DNA of 6,265 bases, taken from NCBI GenBank assembly GCA_041795785.1, contig JBHBXR010000211.1, positions 1 to 6,265 of the forward strand, given 5' to 3'. Of this stretch, positions 1 to 4,546 are shown in pieces. The stretch is from CAJPST01 sp041795785 (lineage in GTDB: Bacteria > Pseudomonadota > Gammaproteobacteria > Enterobacterales > Pasteurellaceae). A program made the translations under genes and the position numbers. A model generated the notes under the pieces. It worked only from the letters and a program-made list of their open reading frames with translations, was not told where the DNA came from and did no database searches. Position 1 is the stretch's first letter, and each line of letters begins with the position of its first letter.

Positions 1-1340
1 ATGTGTATAGCGAAATGCATAATCAAACGGAAATTTGGTTGAAAACCTCCGGCAGCAGCGGCGAAGCCAAAATTATCGTTAAAACCGCCGAACAAATGTG
101 GTTGGAAGCGCAACAGTTGGCAGCTGTTCTGCCGTTTAAGACGGAGCAACGAATTCATATTGTCGGCAGCGTAAGCGTACAACATTTATACGGTTTAACC
201 TTTAGGATTATGTTGCCGTTGTTTAACGGCTGGACAATCGGACGCAAACAGCAGCTTTATCCCGAATATCTGATAGCGGAAAGCCGCCGTCATTCTCAAT
301 CTCTATGGATCAGCAGCCCCGCATTATTAACCCGTCTGAATTTGGCTAATCCCGATTTGTTGAGCTGTCCTATCGTCGGTATGATTTCATCGGGCGGCGC
401 CTTGGCGGAAAAGGTGGCGGAGAATATCAGCAACGGGTTGAAATGCCCGTTGGTTGAAATTTACGGTAGCAGCGAAACCGGCGCCATTGCCTTTCGTCAA
501 AGTACGAAATTATGGCAAACATTGCCCGATATGCGGATTGGCAGTGACGAACGGGGTGCGCTGTGGGTGGAATCAAAACGGATTACAGGCAGAGAACAAA
601 CCGCCGATGCGGTTGAAATTCATCAACAAGGTTTTGTATTGTTGGGACGTATCGATCGTATCGTTAAATTGGGCGATAAAAGGGTGTCATTAGTTAAAAT
701 AGAACAAGATTTACAACAACATCAATGGATTAAAGATTGTTATGTGGCACAGCATCCGGATTTGCAACGGGTGGTCGCTTGGCTGGCGTTAAGCGAAGAA
801 GGGATTGAAATGTTAAGGGAAAAAGGCAGAAAAACGCTGATTGAACAATTAAGACAATCTTTACAACAAACGCAGGAAAAATTTGCTCTGCCGCGTTTTT
901 GGCGTTTTACGGATGAATTGCCGCGCAACAGTCAATCTAAAATAAGCCGTTCGGATTTTGAACAAATATGCCGACAACAACTCACCGATCCCCTTTGGTT
1001 TGAACAGCATAAAGAAGAAAACAGCCTGCGCTTAAGCGGTAAAATTCCCCTTGATTTAATTTATTTTAAAGGGCATTTTGCCGATTTTCCGCTGGTGCCG
1101 GGCGTAGTGGAATTACAATGGGTGATGGATCAAATACCGCATTTATTGGGTAGAGATATTGTCGTTGAACGCATTGATAATCTGAAATTCCAACAATTTT
1201 TACGTCCGAACGACAGACTGGATTTGAGTTTACAATGGGATGCGATGAAAAATCGAGTTGCTTTTCAGCTGAAAAGTAATGATAAAATGTGCGGAAGCGG
1301 GTTAATTATCAGCAAGATCGAGCACAATGAATCAACATAA
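1..1340 (+). CDS. Acyl/aryl-CoA (ACP) ligase fused to ApeI-like 3-hydroxyacyl dehydratase, 5' partial
   Basis: This is an ANL-superfamily adenylating enzyme with a C-terminal hotdog dehydratase domain. Numbering is from the in-frame GTG at position 3. The ATP-binding A3 motif TSGSSGEAK is at residues 15-23, the A5 motif YGSSETG at 154-160, the A8 hinge GRIDRIVKLGDKRV at 215-228 (Asp218), and the A10-like NSQSKISR carries the probable catalytic Lys313. Residues from about 335 form a FabA/FabZ-like domain with GHFADFPLVPGVVE and predicted catalytic His358. A full ANL enzyme has roughly 100-150 residues before A3, and the frame is open to the window edge, so the true start is probably upstream; GTG 3 and ATG 15 are only the leftmost visible starts. 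In APE pathways such enzymes activate the aryl starter acid, and the dehydratase forms the polyene double bonds (inferred here). The parts match E. coli ApeH plus ApeI as I recall them. The gene overlaps the next by 14 bases. Confidence 0.88.
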   Translation, partial: VYSEMHNQTEIWLKTSGSSGEAKIIVKTAEQMWLEAQQLAAVLPFKTEQRIHIVGSVSVQHLYGLTFRIMLPLFNGWTIGRKQQLYPEYLIAESRRHSQSLWISSPALLTRLNLANPDLLSCPIVGMISSGGALAEKVAENISNGLKCPLVEIYGSSETGAIAFRQSTKLWQTLPDMRIGSDERGALWVESKRITGREQTADAVEIHQQGFVLLGRIDRIVKLGDKRVSLVKIEQDLQQHQWIKDCYVAQHPDLQRVVAWLALSEEGIEMLREKGRKTLIEQLRQSLQQTQEKFALPRFWRFTDELPRNSQSKISRSDFEQICRQQLTDPLWFEQHKEENSLRLSGKIPLDLIYFKGHFADFPLVPGVVELQWVMDQIPHLLGRDIVVERIDNLKFQQFLRPNDRLDLSLQWDAMKNRVAFQLKSNDKMCGSGLIISKIEHNEST

Positions 1341-2055
1341 TCCTGTTGCGGTGATACCGCACTACAATCATTCCGCCACTATCGTTGAAGTAACGGAAAA
1401 GTTGCTGGCACAGGGGCTGCCCGTGTTAATCGTAGATGACGGTTCGTCAGCGGAACATCTTCACGCCTTAAAGCAGTTGGAAAACAAACAAAATGTGACG
1501 CTTATTTATTTAGCGCAAAACGGCGGCAAAGGGGTTGCGGTGAAAACCGGTTTGACGCAAGCGTTCAAACGGGGATTCAGTCACGGCATACAGGTTGATG
1601 CGGACGGGCAGCACAATCTTGATGATGCGAAAATAATGTTGGAAAAATCTCGCCAAAATCCGACCGCACTTATTTGCGGAAAACCGGTTTATGGTGCGGA
1701 TGCGCCGAAATCCCGTCTGTACGGACGCAAACTCACCAATTTTTGGATTGCCGTTAATACCCTTTCCTTGGATATTGCGGACGGTATGTGCGGGTTTCGT
1801 CTTTATCCGTTGGCATCGACGGTGCAGATCATAGAGCGGGAACATATCGGTGATCGAATGGATTTTGACGTGGAATTATTGGTGCGCTGTCATTGGCATA
1901 AGATTCCGATGATTTGGGTGGATACGCCGGTGAAATACGAACAAAACGGTGTTTCCCATTTTCGCGGTTGGGCGGATAATTGGTTGATCAGCAAAATGCA
2001 CGCCCGCTTGTTTTTTACTATGTTAGGACGTGTATTGACGGGAAAATCCCTATGA
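1327..2055 (+). CDS. Family 2 glycosyltransferase (dolichol-phosphate-mannosyltransferase-like)
   Basis: This 242-residue protein has the GT-A fold signature of GT2 enzymes. There is an N-terminal nucleotide-binding strand (VAVIPHYN, residues 7-14), then VDDGSS at 36-41, a basic glycine-rich NGGKGVAVKTG segment, and the metal-binding DXD-type motif VDADGQH with Asp91 and Asp93. The later DGMCGFRLYP resembles the conserved GFR segment of this family. No signal peptide or clear membrane helix is visible, so it should act on the cytoplasmic face of the inner membrane. GT2 enzymes of this type move a sugar from a nucleotide-sugar to a lipid-linked acceptor; donor and acceptor cannot be told from sequence. 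In APE clusters such a gene is thought to help build the lipid or sugar anchor (inference). Its ATG lies inside the end of the ligase gene, and its stop overlaps the acyltransferase start (ATGA), suggesting translational coupling. One perfect uptake signal lies in the gene, encoding Thr113-Ala-Leu. Confidence 0.9.
   Translation: MNQHNPVAVIPHYNHSATIVEVTEKLLAQGLPVLIVDDGSSAEHLHALKQLENKQNVTLIYLAQNGGKGVAVKTGLTQAFKRGFSHGIQVDADGQHNLDDAKIMLEKSRQNPTALICGKPVYGADAPKSRLYGRKLTNFWIAVNTLSLDIADGMCGFRLYPLASTVQIIEREHIGDRMDFDVELLVRCHWHKIPMIWVDTPVKYEQNGVSHFRGWADNWLISKMHARLFFTMLGRVLTGKSL
1663..1671 (-). other. DNA uptake signal sequence (Hin type)
   Basis: ACCGCACTT is a perfect complement of AAGTGCGGT. Read on the minus strand, it is followed by two A/T-rich tracts (GATTTT and ATTTTT) at the expected spacing, so it is an excellent match to the extended motif. 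It lies inside the glycosyltransferase gene and encodes Thr-Ala-Leu. Confidence 0.9.
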
Positions 2056-2972
2056 ATTCTCAACATTGGGCAAAGCAAAACGAACGCGGTAATGCGTTTT
2101 TCCTGACGGTTACACGTTTGATCGTGCGATATTTGCCGTTATGGGCGATACGTTTTGCCACTTTTTGGGTGGTGCTTTATTTTTTTATCACTTCAAATAA
2201 ATTCCGTACCAATATTCGCCGTTATCAGTACCGTTTGGTTCAGACTTATCCGCAGATCCGTTTGCCCCGATTTGCCGTTTTTCGCCAGTTTTTAAGTTTC
2301 GGTGAAGCCGTTACCGATCGTTTTGCCGTGTGGCAGCATAAAATCCGTTATCCGGATTTAATCGTAGACGATGCGGAAAACGTTTATGCGGATATTCGTT
2401 CCAACGGACGCGGACAGATTTTGGTTTGTTCGCATTTCGGCAATGTGGAAATTTGTCGGGCATTGGCGGGCAGCGGTCATCATCCCGGTTTTCGTTTAAA
2501 TGTATTGGTACATAACCGTAATGCGGAAGCGTTTAACAAAGCCTTGGTGGAGGCGGGTGCCGATGAATTGCCGCTTATTCAGGTGGAAGATCTTGACGCG
2601 CAGAAAATGCTTGAATTAAACGAAAGAATCGAACGGGGCGAATGGATAGCCATCGCCGCAGACCGAATTCCGGTACGCGGCGATAAAACCGAGAAAGTTG
2701 ATTTTTTAGGTAAACAGGCGGAATTTCCGCAAGGTGCTTGGTTGTTGGCAAGTTTGCTTAAATGTCCGATTAATACGGTGTTTTGTTTAAAAGAACAGGG
2801 AAAATACCGTTTGAAATTGCGCCATTTTTCCCCGCCGATTCAAGGCAGCGGACGACAACGTCAACATAATATCCGTCAGGCAATGCAACAATATGCCGAT
2901 TTATTGGCAAAAGAATGTGCAGAAAATCCGTTTTTATGGTTTAATTTTTATGACTTTTGGCATGATGATTAA
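2052..2972 (+). CDS. Lysophospholipid-acyltransferase-like (LpxL/HtrB-type) membrane acyltransferase
   Basis: This 306-residue protein resembles the LPLAT/LpxL-type acyltransferases often found in APE clusters. The HX4E catalytic motif is SHFGNVE with His128 and Glu133. A downstream ADRIPV block, followed by a conserved FPQGAWLLA-type segment, fits the acyl-chain/substrate-binding region of the family. The N-terminus has one hydrophobic segment (roughly WAIRFATFWVVLYFFIT), expected to anchor it in the inner membrane facing the cytoplasm. The family transfers an acyl group from acyl-ACP or acyl-CoA to a lipid or sugar acceptor. Here it may attach the polyene chain, or a fatty acid, to the glycolipid made by the preceding glycosyltransferase (inference). 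I chose ATG 2052 over an in-frame TTG at 1980 because it forms the typical 4-base ATGA overlap with the preceding stop and has a GGGA element just upstream. In some other APE clusters the GT and acyltransferase are joined in one protein; here they are separate. Confidence 0.87.
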   Translation: MNSQHWAKQNERGNAFFLTVTRLIVRYLPLWAIRFATFWVVLYFFITSNKFRTNIRRYQYRLVQTYPQIRLPRFAVFRQFLSFGEAVTDRFAVWQHKIRYPDLIVDDAENVYADIRSNGRGQILVCSHFGNVEICRALAGSGHHPGFRLNVLVHNRNAEAFNKALVEAGADELPLIQVEDLDAQKMLELNERIERGEWIAIAADRIPVRGDKTEKVDFLGKQAEFPQGAWLLASLLKCPINTVFCLKEQGKYRLKLRHFSPPIQGSGRQRQHNIRQAMQQYADLLAKECAENPFLWFNFYDFWHDD

Positions 2973-2983
2973 TCAAGTATTTT
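2957..2983 (+). promoter_or_regulatory. Possible weak sigma-70 promoter before the lipoprotein gene
   Basis: TTGGCA at 2957-2962 matches five of six bases of the -35 consensus. TATTTT at 2978-2983 matches four of six bases of the -10, with a short 15-base spacer. It lies at the end of the acyltransferase gene, just upstream of the lipoprotein gene. The short spacer and imperfect -10 make this a weak candidate; the AT-rich sequence could give such a match by chance. Confidence 0.22.
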
Positions 2984-2993
2984 CATTAAAAAC

Positions 2994-2999
2994 AGGGAG
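2994..2999 (+). promoter_or_regulatory. Strong Shine-Dalgarno for the lipoprotein gene
   Basis: AGGGAG lies six bases before the ATG at 3006. It is the clearest ribosome-binding site in the window. The neighbouring ape-type genes mostly use overlapping starts or weak sites, so this gene looks able to be translated independently. Confidence 0.7.
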
Positions 3000-3005
3000 T
3001 AATCT

Positions 3006-3431
3006 ATGAAATTATCAAAAACTTTAACAGTCAGCGTGGCGGCATTGGTATTGGCGGCGTGCGCTCCGCGCGATACGACACATTATTTTTCCATTAATGA
3101 AGTGTTAAAATCTCCTCAAGCGGCGGAAGTATTAAATCCGAAAATCAAACTTTATTTCGGCAAGCCGGCACCGGGTAAAGTGGTTAAAGCCGGATTGATC
3201 AGTAACAAGAAAACCAATGCGTCGAATAAAACCGATCGACAGGCTTGCGAATGGGCGTTTTTATCGGCGGTGAGATCCTTTCAAGACAGCGCGGCGAGAA
3301 TGGGCGCCACTAAAGTGGGCAACCTGATCAGTTTCTATAACTATAATCCTTATAAAAGTACTACCCAGTTTGAATGCCATGCAGGTAATCTTATCGGCGG
3401 GGTGACATTAAAAGGCGATATTGTAAAATAA
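3006..3431 (+). CDS. Small predicted outer-membrane lipoprotein ('excinuclease ATPase subunit'-like family)
   Basis: This 141-residue protein begins with a lipoprotein signal peptide: a KLSK basic start, a hydrophobic core, then the lipobox LAAC with the lipidated Cys19. Residue +2 is Ala rather than Asp, which predicts outer-membrane sorting. The mature part has YFGKPAPG, SNKKTNA, RQACEWAFLSA (Cys81), GATKVGNL and a C-terminal FECHAG...GVTLKGDIVK (Cys124). I recognise this pattern from small exported proteins in Acinetobacter and Pasteurellaceae often labelled 'excinuclease ATPase subunit'. It has no UvrA nucleotide-binding motifs, so that label is wrong, and the true function is unknown. 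Cys81 and Cys124 could form a periplasmic disulfide. It is not a usual APE enzyme. It has 33 bases of upstream spacing, its own strong ribosome-binding site and a terminator right behind it, so it looks like a self-contained unit inside the operon. Confidence 0.85.
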   Translation: MKLSKTLTVSVAALVLAACAPRDTTHYFSINEVLKSPQAAEVLNPKIKLYFGKPAPGKVVKAGLISNKKTNASNKTDRQACEWAFLSAVRSFQDSAARMGATKVGNLISFYNYNPYKSTTQFECHAGNLIGGVTLKGDIVK

Positions 3432-3443
3432 TTGTTGTACAAT

Positions 3444-3474
3444 AAGCGGTAATTTATTTACCGCTTTTTATTTT
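3444..3474 (+). terminator. Intrinsic (Rho-independent) terminator after the lipoprotein gene
   Basis: A perfect 9-bp inverted repeat has arms AAGCGGTAA at 3444-3452 and TTACCGCTT at 3458-3466. They flank a 5-base loop, TTTAT, and are followed by the T-rich tail TTTATTTT at 3467-3474. The structure starts 12 bases after the lipoprotein stop codon. The tail ends five bases before the thioesterase ATG, so it lies within the operon and may only partly stop transcription. Confidence 0.85.
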
Positions 3475-3479
3475 GCGCA

Positions 3480-3923
3480 ATGAAATTAAAAAAACACATT
3501 TATTGTCGCCACTTTTCCGATTATGAAATCCCGTTTTTTGATGTGGACGCAATGCATATCATGTGGCACGGGCACTATGTCAAATATCTTGAAATGGCGC
3601 GCTGTGCCTTTCTTGAAGAAATCAATTATACCTACGATGTAATGGAACATTACGGCTACGGTTGGCCGATTGTTCAATTGAATCTGAAATATGTCAAACC
3701 CGCACTGTTCCGACAAAAAATTCGCGTAAATTTAGCTTTGGTGGAATACGAAAGCTGTATCCGCATTGATTATACTATCGTTGATTTAAACAGCGGACAG
3801 AAGCTGACCCAAGCTTCCACCACGCAGGTTGCGGTGGCAATTGAAAGCGGTGAAATGCAATTGCAAACGCCGCAATCGTGGCGAAGTGCGGTCGAAAATT
3901 ACCGAGATTTTCAACCTCTTTAA
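3480..3923 (+). CDS. Hotdog-fold acyl-CoA/ACP thioesterase (4-hydroxybenzoyl-CoA thioesterase family)
   Basis: This 147-residue protein has the typical length of 4HBT-family thioesterases. The active-site block is IPFFDVDAMHIMWHGHYVKYLEMAR at residues 17-41. By alignment with the motif FGDCDPAGIV of Pseudomonas 4-hydroxybenzoyl-CoA thioesterase, Asp23 is the likely catalytic acid. The central GWPIVQLNLKYVKPA stretch and the IRIDYTIVD strand fit the rest of the hotdog domain. It should be a cytoplasmic enzyme that cleaves acyl thioesters; in APE clusters it may release the chain or clear misprimed carriers (corresponds to E. coli ApeK as I recall; inference). The start is supported by the domain beginning within 10 residues of the ATG, but no Shine-Dalgarno is visible: the preceding bases are the terminator tail and TGCGCA. 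The 3' end contains a perfect uptake signal. The LolA-like gene follows after 14 bases. Confidence 0.9.
   Translation: MKLKKHIYCRHFSDYEIPFFDVDAMHIMWHGHYVKYLEMARCAFLEEINYTYDVMEHYGYGWPIVQLNLKYVKPALFRQKIRVNLALVEYESCIRIDYTIVDLNSGQKLTQASTTQVAVAIESGEMQLQTPQSWRSAVENYRDFQPL
3884..3892 (+). other. DNA uptake signal sequence (Hin type)
   Basis: This is a perfect AAGTGCGGT, followed by A/T-rich tracts (AAAATT, then ATTTTC) at the right spacing for the extended Haemophilus motif. It lies near the 3' end of the thioesterase gene. It is the only copy in the plus orientation and encodes part of Ser-Ala-Val. Confidence 0.9.
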
Positions 3924-3928
3924 AAGAC

Positions 3929-3932
3929 GAGG
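3929..3932 (+). promoter_or_regulatory. Shine-Dalgarno that fixes the LolA-like gene start
   Basis: GAGG lies five bases before ATG 3938. The frame is also open upstream to a GTG at 3878 within the thioesterase gene. Only the ATG has this site and directly precedes a proper signal peptide, so it is the better start. Confidence 0.6.
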
Positions 3933-3937
3933 CGAAT

Positions 3938-4525
3938 ATGAAAAAAGTATTATTGGTTTCTTTATTAATGTTGTTCAGCGGATTAAGTTCCGCTTTTTCC
4001 CAACAAGATCTCATTGCATTGTTGCAAAAGTCGCAAAATATTCAGGGCGGTTTTACGCAACAGCGTTTTTTAAAATCACTCTCAAAGCCGATAGTCAGCC
4101 GGGGTAAATTTGTTTTATTGGCGAATAAAGGTTTGTTATGGCAAATGCAGCAACCTTTTGCGGTTGATTTACGGGTGAAAAAAGACGGCATTATGCAGTG
4201 GAACGGCAGTCAATGGGTTGCCAACAACAAGTTGGGGCAATCGGAACAGATTAATTTGTTTTTAGGTTTGTTAAGCGGCGACATCAGCGCCCTTTCCGCT
4301 CAATTTGATTTGCAGCTGTCCGGTTCGCCGCAACAATGGCGGTTGACATTAACGCCGAGCAGCCTGCTGATGAAACAGATTTTTAATCATATTATTATCA
4401 AAGGCGATGGGTTGGTGCGCGAAATCGAATTGGATGAAAAACAAGGCGATAGAACCTTAATCCTGTTTAGCCAAGTTCAAACCAATCAGCCTTTAAGCGC
4501 GTTTGCGCAAAGTGCGTTGCACTGA
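3938..4525 (+). CDS. LolA-like periplasmic lipid/lipoprotein carrier of the APE cluster
   Basis: This 195-residue protein starts with a Sec signal peptide: MKK, a hydrophobic core LLVSLLMLFSG, and likely cleavage near SSA/FS around residues 19-21. The mature protein shows the LolA-like pattern: NIQGGFTQQRFL (Gln36-Phe44 region), LSKPIVSRGKFVL and GLLWQMQQPF, followed by a series of beta-strand-like segments consistent with the half-barrel that shields a lipid chain. Housekeeping LolA shuttles lipoproteins from the LolCDE transporter to LolB. APE clusters carry their own LolA-like protein, thought to carry the aryl polyene lipid across the periplasm (inference; corresponds to ApeL as I recall). 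Its neighbour is the MMPL exporter 21 bases downstream, a pairing that supports a shared transport role. It is unlikely to be the housekeeping LolA, given this context. Confidence 0.88.
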   Translation: MKKVLLVSLLMLFSGLSSAFSQQDLIALLQKSQNIQGGFTQQRFLKSLSKPIVSRGKFVLLANKGLLWQMQQPFAVDLRVKKDGIMQWNGSQWVANNKLGQSEQINLFLGLLSGDISALSAQFDLQLSGSPQQWRLTLTPSSLLMKQIFNHIIIKGDGLVREIELDEKQGDRTLILFSQVQTNQPLSAFAQSALH

Positions 4526-4546
4526 TACTTATCGGAATAAAATAAA

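Noticed and set aside
1..42. Short open frame from ATG at position 1 to TGA at 40-42
   Set aside because: Only 13 codons, and it overlaps the ligase frame. It might be the tail of an upstream gene, but nothing in the sequence supports this over chance.
1510..1845. 111-codon open frame on the minus strand within the glycosyltransferase gene
   Set aside because: The plus strand has clear GT2 motifs; the minus product looks like low-quality basic sequence with no recognisable domain or ribosome-binding site.
1980..2051. 24-codon N-terminal extension of the acyltransferase from a TTG
   Set aside because: It lies fully inside the glycosyltransferase gene and has no ribosome-binding site; ATG 2052 with the ATGA overlap fits better.
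3006..3431. Excinuclease (UvrA-like) function for the lipoprotein
   Set aside because: No Walker A, Walker B or zinc motifs, only 141 residues, and an N-terminal lipoprotein signal; the name is a database carry-over.
3432..3460. Possible promoter TTGTTG-N17-TATTTA before the thioesterase gene
   Set aside because: The -10 matches only three of six bases and overlaps the terminator loop and right arm, so it is explained by the hairpin.
3878..3937. N-terminal extension of the LolA-like gene from a GTG
   Set aside because: It would bury the signal peptide behind 20 charged residues; ATG 3938 has a GAGG site and a proper signal sequence.
4510..4518. Further uptake signal-like 9-mer AAGTGCGTT at the end of the LolA-like gene
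   Set aside because: One core base is wrong (GTT instead of GGT), so it was not counted with the five perfect copies.
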